Shown piece by piece: positions 24,659 through 36,131 of a stretch of 64,000 bases of DNA. Position 1 is the stretch's first letter; every line of letters begins with the position of its first letter. The position numbers were made by a program, and so were the translations under genes. Origin of the DNA: Cryptomeria japonica (Eukaryota > Streptophyta > Pinopsida > Cupressales > Cupressaceae). The stretch covers positions 233,606,396 through 233,670,395 of the forward strand of contig NC_081406.1 of assembly GCF_030272615.1 (NCBI RefSeq). Reading direction: 5' to 3'. The notes under the pieces are model-generated. The model searched no databases. It was not told the origin of the DNA and saw only the letters and a list, made by a program, of their open reading frames with translations.

Positions 24659-26652
24659 CTATTTTAACTGTTCCCGTAGATTATTCCAGTGCTGAGTTAA
24701 CCCTTCTATTGCAGTTGTCCTGTCAGTCTGAATCAAATGCTCATATGCTTGATAGACTTCTTCTCTCATTGGAAGCACTAATTTTCTAACATCATCTCTT
24801 ACTAGTAACTTTTGCCAATCATAACAAAGAACTCTTGGTGCTTCTGATTCCCTTCTTAATGGTAATGGACAGTCAAGCTCTAATTTTTCATACTCCTTGG
24901 CTTGTGCCCCCATGATAATCTCATTTTGGATCCATGACATTAAAGCTTTGATATGGATATCCCCAATATACAATAAAGGGTTCCATTCCCTGTATGAGGG
25001 TATAACATAGTTATGTAAGTATAATTCACATAGCAAATTCTTCATAGCGGGTGGAGAGGTTTGGTAAGCATAAAAGAATTCTTTAGGTGTTTCTAAAGAG
25101 GGGTTAAGGTCCCTAACAATGTGGTTTAGTTTGAAGTTCAGATACTGCTCTTTCAAATGTACTGCATAAACTCTTGGAGGTGCCCTACACTGCATCAACT
25201 CAGGAACCATGCCATAAATTATTTCTACCTTAGCCTCTAATTCCTCAATTTTGTTATCTCTCTTTTCAATTTCTTTTTGTTGTTTATCAATAATCCCCTG
25301 CAACCTAGCCTTCTCTACTTCCCATTGTCTATAAAATGTTAAAGCAATAGGTAAACTACTTAGGGATGAAGGGGGTCTAATAGGTACTACCTTAGACTGC
25401 GAGATTTCCTCAATAAACTCCTCAATCTGAGCTGACATCTCTCTAATATTTTCATCAGGCTGCTGTAGAATATCTTCAATAGTTTCTTCAAATTTCTATG
25501 CCACAGAAGCAAGATTTGCTAATTTATCCTCAACAACATTTTCTTGGATTTCATCCTCTGCAGGACTTCCTTCTTCTGAAGTTTCCACTGTAATAACCTC
25601 TGCTGGATTACCCATAGGATGAGTCTTCTATGTCTTGCTAGGTGTTCTTCTTACATAAACTTTTGGAATGGCTGTAGGAGTTGCTTTAGTTGCTGCAGTA
25701 GTTTTTATTTTTGTCCTACGCCTCTTGGCTGCAGGAGGAATCTAAGTTACTTGTGGCTGGGTCATAAGTTCTTCATCTGTTTCATCCCTTTCCAAATCTT
25801 TTCCTTTCCTTTGCAGAACTAGTGAATCTCTTCGAAGAGAAGTAGAGGGTTGTTCTTCACTTGATTCCACTATCTTTTCTTCCATAACAACCACAGCTCC
25901 TTCAGCAACAAGCAAATCCTCATCTGCAACAACTACGGGGGAAGAGGGTTTTGCAACATTTTCTTCTTCAACTGGTGGGTTATCTACAACAGGGGCATCT
26001 TCAACCCTAAATTTTTGTATATCCTCAAATACACCCCATTCCATTTGTAAAACATCTCTCAGGGACTGTTGTACAAGTAGCTTAACCAATCCATGATGGC
26101 TAACGAAGCAATTTCCATGTTTTTGTGTCTCCTTAGCACTTGTACTAATGAGGTGGTATAAGAAATTAGGAACATTCACTCGCCGACCATGCTACAGATG
26201 ACCAAGTAATTTAAAATGAGGTGAATGCAGAGTTGAATGTCTCCCTTCATATGTAATGTATTTCATAACATACAAAGCTACTTGAGGCCAATGTGCTGGT
26301 AGAGAAACCCTTCTAGTTCCTTGTTTGTCCACCATTAAGGGTTCATCCATGGGAATTGTGAATTCTACTATGGCACTCCTTGCATCTTTTGATTCTGGAA
26401 AGAGTTCTCCTTCCTGTGGCAACCTCGCTACTTCTGCTATTCGCTGCTTCGTAGCAATAACCTCAAACCTTTAACTGTAGCCTCTCCTTCATTAAAGGAA
26501 TGCATAAATTCTACAGCAATTTCTTCTTTAAAACCCCTGATTTTCAAGAAGTAATCCAACCAGTCGTGGTGTCTGAAATAATGCTCACAAAGAGCATCCT
26601 GCAGCAACACTTCATGAACCGTCGGCTCATGATGAATTGGATCACCACCCAT
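24659..26652 (-). pseudogene. Post-pol ORF of Gypsy element (plant mobile-type domain, coiled coil)
   Basis: A third ORF after integrase, where some plant Gypsy elements carry env-like or unclassified genes. Starting at 26652 (MGGDPIHHEP), the N-terminal 250 or so residues form a globular domain with HDWLDYFLKIRGF, EATVKG, then IAEVARLPQEGELF and VALYVMKYITYEG. Next comes an acidic region, then a basic stretch (AKRRRTKIKT..., near 25730-25650). At 25390-25240 there is a Glu/Lys coiled coil (DKQQKEIEKRDNKIEELEAK), and the frame closes at 24659. It is one frame apart from a frameshift near 26430-26460 and in-frame TAG stops (26192, 25742 and two more before 25438), each replacing what would be CAG. 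I see no signal peptide or membrane segment, so nothing supports an envelope role. The domain pattern resembles the family I know as putative plant transposon protein, which a profile search should test. Confidence 0.72.
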
Positions 26653-27267
26653 CTCTTACTTTGCTATTTTTCTATCTCTGCAGCTGAACCAAAATATCTG
26701 ACAGTCTTGCTAAATTAAAATTTCCTTACATATCTCAATTCTGGCGGTAGAGTTTATTATTCACTTGCATGAAATAATAAGATAATAAGTAATGATGGGG
26801 AAAAAATTAATTTGGGGTACCAAAAAGGACTGATAATTAATCACTTTGGAAACTGAACCATAAAGCACCCCCCCAACTTAACCTAGCACGTGTCCACACA
26901 AGTTGACAAGATTTTGGGTAGTGGAGTGGATTTAAAAAGGATATAATCATAATAAACTAATAAATGCATAATTAAAATAAAACACAATATACACATACCT
27001 ACAATTGTACGAAAATGATGGCGAAATGAAATGAAATGACAGGTAAGAACGTGGGATGGAATGTCGTGGATGAGATTTTATGTACGGAGAAGAATATTCC
27101 CATAGAATATAGAAGTATTTTATTATGAAGTGGCAAGTATGTTCACTGCAGAGGCTGCAAGAACTTTACCTTTATTACCTTGCTCAAGTGCAACAGGAAG
27201 CTCATGAGTTGCTACAGGCTCATTGTCAGTTGCTGTAGGAACCTCTATGTCACTTTGTGGAGTAAAC
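26653..27267 (-). other. Gypsy spacer between pol and post-pol ORF
   Basis: Non-coding as far as I can see. At 26865-26883 the minus strand reads GGTTAAGTTGGGGGGGTGC, almost the same as the terminal polypurine tract. The rest is AT-rich and could hold a promoter for the last ORF, but I cannot identify one. Confidence 0.6.
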
Positions 27268-30200
27268 TATTGTAGGAACTCTTCTTTAGTAGCTGGCTTA
27301 TGATATAGACGTAGTCGATGACCATTTACTAAGAGTTTAAATTGAATAGTATCAATTGTGGACAAACGAACAACTCCATTCTGGAAAACTTCTTCTATCT
27401 CATATGGACCTAACCACCTAGTTTGAAGCTTTCCCATAACATCCTTATATCTAGAATCATACAGTAGTGCCTAGTCACCAACTTTGAATTTCTTTTCCCT
27501 GATATATTGTTCATGCCATTTTGCCCTTTGATTTTGAATCAATTCTGTTTGTTGAACAACTATCTTTCTCCATGCATCTAGAGAATTTAATTGCTGAATG
27601 TGTTCTTTTTGTGCTTCAGACAATGTCATTTAATTGCAAAGCTATCCTCAAGGTTTTATGCTCCAATTCAATAGGCATCATTATTATTTTTCCATAAACC
27701 ATCTCAAAAGGTGTGAAACCAATTGGTGTTTTCCAAGTTGTTCTATATGCCCAAATTGCTTCTGAAAGCTGGTGAGACCAATCTTTCTTGTGAACAAACA
27801 CTATTTTTGTAAGAATAGCCTCAAGCTCTCTATTTGTAACTTCTACTTGTCCATTAGCCTATGGATGATATGGAGTAGATATTTTGTGCCTTATATTGTA
27901 TTCATTGACCAAAGCTTTTATCAATGTTGAAGTAAATTGAGGTCCCTGGTCTGAAACAATTTCCCTTGGTACCCCATATCTTGTAAATATCTCTTCATAA
28001 AGAAACTCAGCTACCTTATTATCTCTTGCATGTGTCATGGCACGAGCTTCTACCCATTTTGTTACATAGTCTGTACATACCAAGATATAAGATCTGCCAT
28101 TAGAAGGTGGATCAATTGGGCCAACAAAATCTAATCCCCACTTGTCAAATGGTGCAACTGATATTTGAGGATATAGTGGCATCTCATTAGATTTTGTAGG
28201 TCTGCCCATTCGCTGACATCTGTCACATTTCCGTGTGTACTGACCGACATCCTTATGTAATGTGGGCCAATAGTATCCTGTATTGATTATTTTCAATGTT
28301 GTTCTTTCGGCAGCAAAATGACCTCCATGTGGCTCATCATGACATGCATGCAAGATGTCATATATTTCATCTTCTCTGACACATCTTTGCATGACTTGGT
28401 TAGGTCTAGTATAAAATAGACAATCAGCAATCCATGAGAAGTTAAAACTTTTTCAACTAGCAAACTTCTTTCTTTAGGAGAGAAATAAATTCCCATCTTA
28501 GTTGTAGCTAAATAGTTGGCAATATCAGCATACCAGGGAGTGTGAGCTTGAATGAGAAACAAATGTTCATCTGGAAAAGTGTCATATATTATTTTAGAAT
28601 CTTCTTGCAATTGAAGACGTGAAAGATAATCTGCAACCACATTAGACTTCCCTGGTTTATCAACAACTATGATATCAAATTCCTACATCAACAATAACTA
28701 GCGAGCTAATCTACCAGTGATTGATGGATTATTCATGAGATATCTAATTGTAGTATGATCTGTATGCACAAATATGGGATATCATGTGATATAGTGTCTA
28801 AATTTGTTAAGTGCATATATGACAACTAGCATTTCCTTTTCAATAACTATGTAATTCAATTCAGGTCCCTGCAAATTATTGCTAATATAATATATTGCAT
28901 TTTCCAATTTGTCAATTCTTTGTCCTAGCACTTCTCCTATTGTATAATTAGATGCATCTGTATGGATTTGGAATGGTAGAGACCAATTTGGCCCTTTAAG
29001 AACTAGTGCTTGAGTTAAAGCATGCTTAGGCTTTAAGAAAGCTTCATTGCATGTTGGGGTCCATTTAAACTCTGCATCTTTAGTAAGCAGTGAATATAAG
29101 GGACTTGCAATTTTATTGAAATCTTTGATAAACCGTCTGTAGTATCCAGCATGACCAATAAAACTCCTTACATCTTTTTGTTTCACAGGGTCATTAATAT
29201 GTTGAATGACCTCAATCTTTGTTGGATCCACCTGGATGCCTTGTACAAATATATGATGACCAAGGACTATTCCTTCTTCCATCATGATGAAACACTTCTC
29301 ACTATTTAAAGACAAATTGTAGTCTTCACATTGCTGCAAAACTTTCTTCAGATTACCCAATGCTTGATCAAATTCAGAACCATAAGTTGTAAAGTCATCC
29401 ATGTAAATTTCCATAATATCTTGAGAAATATCAGAAAAGATACTGATCACTTCTCTTTGAAAAGTGGTTGGAGCATTATACAACCCAAAAGGAAGAACAA
29501 AATATGCATACGTGCCCCATGGGCAAGTAAATGTTGTCTTCTCTTGATCCTTGGGAGCTATCTGGATCTAATTGTAGCCACTAAATCCATCTAGGAATGA
29601 AAAATATCTCTTACCAGCTAGAGAATCCAATACCTGATCCACAAATGGAAATGGAAAATGATCTTTTCTAGTTGCTAAGTTCAGAGCTCTATAATCAACA
29701 CATACCCTCCATTTTCCTCCTTTTTTAGGGACTATCACCAGAGGTGATACCCATTGATTGTCAGAGATAGGATAGATAAACCCAGCTTTTAACAATTTTT
29801 GTAATTCTTCTTTAACTATCTCCTTCAAAGCAGGATTGATTCTTCTTTGAGGTTGTCTAAGTGGGCAACACTCATCCTTTATATAAATACAGTGGGTACA
29901 AACTGTTGGATCAATCCCATTCATATCCTTGTAATCCCATGCAAAAACATTTTTATGAAGTTTCAACAAGTCCACAAGGCCCTCTTTTTAAGTATTTGAT
30001 AGATCTCTATTGATATTCAAATATTTATTCAATTTCACCTCTATCTTAATAGTAAGATCAATCTGGTTTATATCAGAAAAATGAGAAGAAGATAATTCCT
30101 GCGGCAACAGAGTATGCAAGATATCAGTGGCTATAGGAAAGTCCAAACTTGCAATATTTGGAACCAATTCCTGCAATTTTTGCTCTTCTATAAATTTATT

Positions 30201-30848
30201 TATAAGGATTTTATAAAGAATTGATTCATCATATAACTACATGAGTGGTCCTTGATTAATCATCATAAGGTGATTAATAGAGTCAATTTCTTCAGATTCT
30301 TCTCCCAAGACAGGCCTAACGACTTGTTGTTGTTCAAGTTGGGGTTGTGCTAGAGAATACAAGGCTAATGTTTTTGTAGAACTCCCATCTGAAATAGTCA
30401 TATCCCCTGATCTACACTCAATATATGCATTAGCTATGGCAAGCCAAGGTCTACCCAAAATGACCGGATATCCTCCCAATGTTTCCTTTGGAGATAAAAT
30501 CATAAAGTCTGCAGGATATTCCCAGGAATCTAGAATAACCACTACATCCTCTATGATACCATTAGGTCTCACTGTAGAGCCATCAACAAGTTGTAGAACT
30601 GTGGGTGTAGGCCTTAAACTATTGATCTCAAGATGTTTCATTACTTCCCTTGTCATTGCATTAATGGCTGCCCCTAAATCAATCGAAACATTTTTTATTT
30701 GACTGCCATTAATGACTATACTCACAACAGGACTACCTGGATCAGAATACTTTGAAATGGCAATCTTACCTAACATAATATCAGCCAGTTGACCCATAAC
30801 ATGCATTGTTTGTGGATCCTTTTTCTTCCTACCAGGTTTTTTAGACAT
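27268..30848 (-). pseudogene. Gypsy pol: protease, RT, RNase H, integrase
   Basis: From 30848: basic start (KKPGRKKKD), retropepsin-like protease with IDLGAAINAMT as active-site loop and GYPVILGRPWLA as flap/C-terminal motif. Reverse transcriptase (about 29975-29100) has WVSPLVIVPKKGGKWRVCVD, FSFLDGFSGYN and catalytic IYMDDFTTY. RNase H follows (IHTDASNY). Integrase (28392-27616) has the HHCC finger (HGGHFAAERT...CDRCQRMGR), the core (WGLDFVGPID, VSDQGPQFTS) and a C-terminal part ending near NGHRLRLYHKP. The frame is continuous from 30848 to about 28400, shifts once, and is cut by several stops, for example after FSGYN and after STPYHP. No chromodomain follows. Confidence 0.92.
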
Positions 30849-32712
30849 GCTTCTCTCAATGCCTTACCATATATGGGAACATCCTTTATTGCTTGCAATA
30901 ATGGAATTTTAACACAAATGTGCTTCCGTTGATCAATAATATCAAATCTTTGTTGTTGTTTCATGGGGACTTCTTTTTCTTGCAATCTATGTGGAAATGG
31001 TGGCAATATTTGATTCTGGGGTAATGTATCTATTGGATTAGAGATTTCTTGCTCCTCTTGTACCTCAGTGATAACATGATGAGAGGGATTAGGTAAAGTT
31101 GTTCTAGATCGGAGGTGAATGTCATCTAGTGATAAAGAATAGGCTGGGTATTGATTAACATCAGCTGAATAAGCTTGTTGTTGTTGCTGAGACATGATAT
31201 TTGGATTTGGCAATGGTTGAGTAGGCAACTATGTTGGTTTAGGCAGTGCAACAATAGCTGCAAGAGGAGGCATTAAAGTAGGAGGTTGTGGTTGTTGAAT
31301 AGGTGGCTAATAACTAGAAGATTGAGCTGGCCATGGTTGTCTTCCCCTCCATTGAGAAGTAGGTTGCCAATTCCCTTGAAACTAGTTTCCTTGGCCCTGA
31401 GGTGTGTACCAGTTCCCCTATGGTTGCTGCCACTGTGGCATTTGATTAGTAAAATGTTACCCTTGGCCTTGTGAACCATACCAATTTTGATAGTTACCAA
31501 GATTTTGAGAATACTGTGGTTGCCATTGGTTATTTGGTGCATAATAATTTCCACTATAACCAGAAAAAGAAAGTGGATCGAGTGGCATACCTTGTCTTTG
31601 AAAATTTGGTCTTCTTTGAGCAACATAGAAGACTTGCTCATCCTCACCTTGAATTGGCTTGAAGTCAGGTGCCTCCACATTTGCAACCATCTTACATCTG
31701 CAATCTTTCTTTCGCTATTTATAATGAGGACATAATTCTGCAAGGAATGCATCAACTTCCTCATGCTTCTTCTTAGCTGCCAGTGTATCCAACTGGGTAG
31801 CCATATTGTTTATAATGTCCTCCTTGAAATCCTTTAACAGATGACTAAGTTCCATTCTAGAAACTCTAGTTCTAGATGCTGATAATGGTGCCCCTAGTTT
31901 AAATCTCCTATTCTTCTTAGAAGTAGATCTGAATACTTCTTGCAAATTTGTCCTATTTCAGCCCAAGTGGATTGTGTAATGTCACCTCCTCCCATAAGAT
32001 CCAAGGAATCAGTGCATTCATCATTGATTCCCCTCAAAAATATCAATTTGAGGGAATCTTCATTAATAGTGCTATGCTTGGACTTTTTGACACTAAACAA
32101 AAACCTTTCCAAGTAATATTCAAGACTCTCATCCTCAGTTTGTTTCATTCTAAATCCCCATGACGATCAGTACCTCTACAATAATCTTTTTATTTTGCAA
32201 GAAACAACTATTTCATCTCATCCCATGTATTGATTGTGCTACTACCCAAGCTCGTAAACCATCTCAAGGATGAGTCTATGGGCATCTGCAGTATAGTCAA
32301 AACTCCTACAGAGAACATCAAACTCAAACAAAAATGTGTCTGGATCCTTTGTCACCAGTCCATAGAATTTAGGGAGTGAAGATGCTGGAATGTTCTTGAG
32401 ATTAGCATTATCATGCTGATCAGAGATGGGAAACTCAAACGTTGGTCCTGGTGGTGGTGGTGGATTATTCCCACTAGGAGGAGGGTTCCCTTGCATTATA
32501 ATTGTGGGGGTTATTACTATAGGAAATTCTTCTTCTTGAAGACCAAAAAGGAACTGAAGACTACCTTCCGGAAATTCAAATTCTGAGTGATTCAATTTCT
32601 GTGGGGCTTGGTAAAGTTTAGCAAAAGGATTTATATCTAGGAAATTATCTTCTACATGATTAGGATGAGTGGGTTGAAATCTACCTCTGGGGTCTCTTCT
32701 TCTTCTATGCAT
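30849..32712 (-). pseudogene. Gypsy gag pseudogene
   Basis: It begins with Arg-rich MHRRRRDPRGRF, then a Pro-rich stretch and the capsid-type domain (LPKFYGLVTKDPDTFLFEFD; 32500-32240 and on to about 31900). The C-terminal half is Gln/Asn/Pro-rich (31690-30900) with many in-frame TAG codons where CAG is likely. A short Cys/His cluster (CPHYK...CRC, near 31715) might be a relic zinc finger but does not fit CCHC. Frameshifts lie near 31930 and 30830. Gag normally forms the virus-like particle in the cytoplasm. Confidence 0.85.
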
Positions 32713-32804
32713 GCAGATTCATGAAATTTTCAAACAATAAAGAGTCTAAAAAACAATTAACTAGAAATAATTATAACCATGAAAGGTTCTTAGTTTGACA
32801 CCAT

Positions 32805-32821
32805 CCCCGACAATGATGCCA
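32805..32821 (-). promoter_or_regulatory. Gypsy primer-binding site, tRNA-Asp type
   Basis: Four bases after the 5' LTR the minus strand reads TGGCATCATTGTCGGGG. The canonical tRNA-Asp site known for Athila/Tat elements is TGGCGCCGTTGCCGGGG. The three differences are all transitions of C or G at CG or CC sites. Confidence 0.8.
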
Positions 32822-32825
32822 AAAA

Positions 32826-34089
32826 TGTCTACTTCAACTATAATAATAATAACTGTAATTGAAATCTCAACCCGAAGTTTGGACATTCATCTGGTAAAGT
32901 TACTATTTTCATGACTAGTGTTCATTTAGTTATCAACCTAGGGACGTAAAACCTGAAATGGGTCTGCACTATATATGCACTAAGTTCCTTCAATGGCTAT
33001 TCCGCATTGCTGCAATAACTAACATTATGCGGAAAGGAAAGGCAAGTATGGAAATTATAGAAGGATACTAGAAAACTTATAAAAAAAATGCTAGAATGAT
33101 CTAATATAAATAACAGAAATCACTCTGTTCTAGCTTGGCTGTAGGAACAGTCAGTGGATCTATTTCTAGTGGCTGTAGGAACAGTCAAGGCACGAACTTC
33201 TACTGCAACTAAAGAATAACTAATTTCAATGAGGATAAACACAGGATCACTCACCAAGTGGGTCCCCTTGGATGAGTGATATCAAGCTTCCAAAAAAATA
33301 CTTTTAGCAGATCAGAACAACATATCTTTTATTCATTGCTTCCTGAAAATGATTACATGTTTTTAAAAGAAAAACTTCAAAATGCTTTTTCAAAATTCTC
33401 TACTCTATTCCTTTCTATTTTGTCTCCCCTCTAAGAAAAAAGGAAGAGCTAATTAAAAAGCTAAGATCAACTACAATGGAAAAACCAAATCATGCCCAAA
33501 AGAAGAGGCAAATGATTGACTGATGAAGAAGATAACTAGAGCTTGGCTGCAGGAAACGTGGATCTAGACCAGACCACAGTCATTGCATGTTGTAGCGATA
33601 TTTTGTGAATTCAATGCCCACTAGAGTTAAACTTCCGTAGTGCTACCTGACTGCTCCGCTCATGCCATACCTTGCGCTCGCTCGACTCCTCTTCAGTTTG
33701 ATCTCCAGTTATTTCTTATGTGATTCTTCCTTTTTCAGGCAAGAAATGAGAATATCCACTACGACATCATTTATTATCTGCACTACAACAAAAACAACAT
33801 ACAAGGACATGCATACGTATTTTATTTAATTAATACATTCATTAATTCACATATGATATTACCCTAAATAATCCGCATATCAACAGGAACACATCACTTG
33901 GCTGCAGGAATAACTGGCATGGCTGTAGGAATAGACTAGCAAAGTTCAAACATGATTTCATAAGTTCAGGTTTAACACATGGAATACATATAGTCAATTT
34001 ACAATACTTCACTACTACTATGCAAACCAAAAGATGTCAAAAACCTAAGAGTTTTGATGATAAAAACATGACAAAGTCTCAACTTATCA
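32826..34089 (-). repeat. Gypsy 5' LTR
   Basis: About 1264 bp, matching 23054-24320. TGTCTACTTC...CTTATCA on the plus strand. The gtatt duplication follows at 34090. Confidence 0.9.
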
Positions 34090-34094
34090 GTATT

Positions 34095-34230
34095 GATCTT
34101 AATTGGGACTTTAATCAGGCATGGTAGATGTTATCTCTGGTAGTTCATTATTCTGGATTGTTGTCCATTTATCTTGAAGTGGTTATAACCTCTCTGCAGT
34201 CAGTGAGACTCTTTTGTAATGAGAAGTACG
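34095..34230 (+). repeat. Right part of the split Copia LTR
   Basis: Continuation of the LTR begun at 22288. It contains the CAGTCAGTGAGACTC block found two-thirds of the way into related LTRs, and is cut off by the LTR starting at 34231. Confidence 0.65.
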
Positions 34231-35180
34231 TGTTGGTATTATGGATGTGTTGTATTGGTTTTGTCATTGATGTCAATACTTATCCTTTTGGAGATCTACA
34301 TTGTTGATTTGGCACTATGGTTATATTAGTTTACTGTTGAACTGACACATTGTGTTCACCGGCAAGGTCAGTGACTTATGCACAGTCACCGATATATACT
34401 TACCGATGGGTTATATGGTTCACTAGTACTGATGATGACTTGTTATCATCTGAAGATCACTTGATTATGTCGAAGACATGGTTTGGATACTTGGTTTTGG
34501 TGTTTTGGTTATTGGTCTAATTAGGTTGACATATTTGTTGTTACTGGTAGATTGGTCTAGGTTATGGATTGGTATACGTTATCTACTCCATATTAGCATG
34601 ACACGATATGAAGATGATTTATTGATTGTATATTATTGTAAATGTATTGAGCCGACATGTTGTATCACATCAAGACTTATTTGTAATTGATTTAATTCTA
34701 ATATTCTTAGTGAGTTGGCCTACACATTTGGTCTTAGGTTTTGTATAAATGTAAGATCTCATTTGTGAGATGAAGTGTGGAATTGTGGTATGATCATGGT
34801 ATGTGCGAACATTGAAGATCATATGAGCCGATCATAAAGTAAATCAAGCAAACATCATTTGAAGGTGTTTATCAGAGCTTAAACTGATGCTGCATCCAAC
34901 ATTGCAGATGCACTTTGAAGTACTACATTATTCTAGAATTTAACCATCCTACTGTAGTCATTGTGACTCCCATTTGAGCAGCGTGCTCTAGGCGGTTGGC
35001 CTTTCTGCATGTGCAGACCCCATTTCTATACACATACTATCTGCAGTACTATCATCTGATTGTGGGTAAGGTTTCCCACCATGGTTTTTCCCCTTACAGG
35101 GTTTCCACATCAAAAATATCTATGTTATGTGTTGTGGATGTTGTTTCTCTTTCCATTTCATGCATTCAATTTCATCGGTA
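34231..35180 (+). repeat. Truncated Copia LTR (family of 49849-50942)
   Basis: Starts TGTTGGTATTATGGATG and follows the solo LTR at 49849-50942 through the GTGGG-CCCAC stem and the TATGTGTTGTGGATGTTG block. It lacks the last 180 bp or so, where an inverted repeat begins. Open frames inside it are not genes. Confidence 0.78.
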
Positions 35181-35181
35181 G

Positions 35182-35484
35182 GCAAGAGTGAACACAACAG
35201 AAACACAAGGGTATGATGGAGGCAATGCATAACCGAATGAATTAAATCATGAAAATTGTTTACAATCAATTGGTAATAACTGGGTTACAAAAACTGGCTC
35301 ACTGGCCTACTAAAACATGCTTAATTACAGAACAGGTCACAACCGGGACCTCAAATCTTCAGATCTATCTACCGATTTTTGTAACTTGGTTGTTACCGAT
35401 TGATTGTAAATAGTTTTCATAATTTAATTCATTCAGTTCTTCATTGCCTCCATCATACCCTTGTGTTTGTGTTTACTCTTGTTG
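35182..35484. repeat. Long inverted repeat, arms about 115 bp
   Basis: The left arm (about 35182-35297) begins GCAAGAGTGAACACAA and contains CAAGGGTATGATGGAGGCAA. The right arm (about 35370-35484) is its imperfect reverse complement (TTGCCTCCATCATACCCTTG). A spacer of some 70 bp separates them. Transcribed, it would fold into a long hairpin. I cannot tell whether it is a fold-back transposon or a local inverted duplication. No target duplication is evident. Confidence 0.8.
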
Positions 35485-35519
35485 ATCGGTCCACACAGAT
35501 CTCTTTGAGGTCTCTCCTA

Positions 35520-35766
35520 ATCGGTGACTGCACCAGGAACCTTACCTATGAAGAAATTAGTAAGAAACAAAGAAGTTGAAGCATGGACAAGTGTGGTTGT
35601 AGATTAAAGAGCTCTATAAATTGAAACCATTGTAGACCCTCTCATAAGATATGTTGCTATGGGTATTACTTATAAGACTTACTTTTGAAATAAAGAAGGT
35701 TCTACATCTGCTATTGCAGTACATGTTTCTTATCACATGGCTAAGATAGGAATGAATTATGATTTA
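35520..35766 (+). pseudogene. Element D domain protein, N-terminal remnant
   Basis: Translation in changing frames gives pieces such as YVAMGITYKTYF, HVSYHMAKIGMNYDL and CELL. They align by eye with the ORF2 domain of element TG (YASMVLGYRVTYANR, HRVYEMVKNNTRIDI, CEWL). The piece stops at the E4 insertion and resumes at 41829. It is part of the same decayed coding sequence, about as old as or older than E4. Confidence 0.6.
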
Positions 35767-36119
35767 TGTTAGAGTTATCTTGTATTAGCTAATAATTATT
35801 TATTTAATTATTAGTCTATTATACTCTACGCTTAATCTAAACTTAGGTATTTAATAATATTGTAGGTATTTAATAATTATTCTAATTATTAAATACTCTT
35901 TATCCCTTTAGGGTTTCTTTAGGGTTGCACATATTTAGGGTTTCATATTCTCCTTTCATAAGGATTGTATTGTAATTTTCTTATTCATTCCCTCTCTAAA
36001 TGATAATCTTTCTCTTCAGAGCCTTTATTGTGTTTCTATCTCCAATCTTCTCTTGTGATAGGTATTTTGCTTGTAGGTGCTCTTGGGATCTCAGAAGTTG
36101 TACTTTCTCAACTTCTTCA
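35767..36119 (+). repeat. E4 5' LTR
   Basis: 353 bp, TGTTAGAGTT...ACTTCTTCA, rich in TAATTATT blocks. The pair at 41471-41823 has the same length. Confidence 0.95.
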
Positions 36120-36131
36120 TGGTATCAGAGC
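36120..36131 (+). promoter_or_regulatory. E4 primer-binding site, tRNA-Met type
   Basis: TGGTATCAGAGC directly follows the LTR end. Confidence 0.93.

Larger units (their letters stand above)
23054..34089 (-). mobile_element. Complete Ty3/Gypsy element with extra 3' ORF (TSD gtatt)
   Basis: An 11,036-bp element on the minus strand flanked by gtatt at 23049-23053 and 34090-34094. In its own sense: LTR (34089-32826), tRNA-Asp-type primer-binding site, gag, protease, reverse transcriptase, RNase H, integrase, an unusual further ORF of about 660 codons, polypurine tract and LTR (24320-23054). There is no chromodomain after integrase, and the gag (NLKNIPASSLPKFYGLVTKD) and primer-binding site resemble the Athila/Tat group. 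That assignment is my judgement. Frames are damaged by stops and a few frameshifts, so it is not autonomous now. Confidence 0.93.

Noticed and set aside
24659-26652. Envelope gene in the Gypsy element
   Set aside because: Its position fits env-like genes, but there is no signal peptide, membrane segment or fusion-type motif. The content is a globular domain, basic linker and coiled coil.
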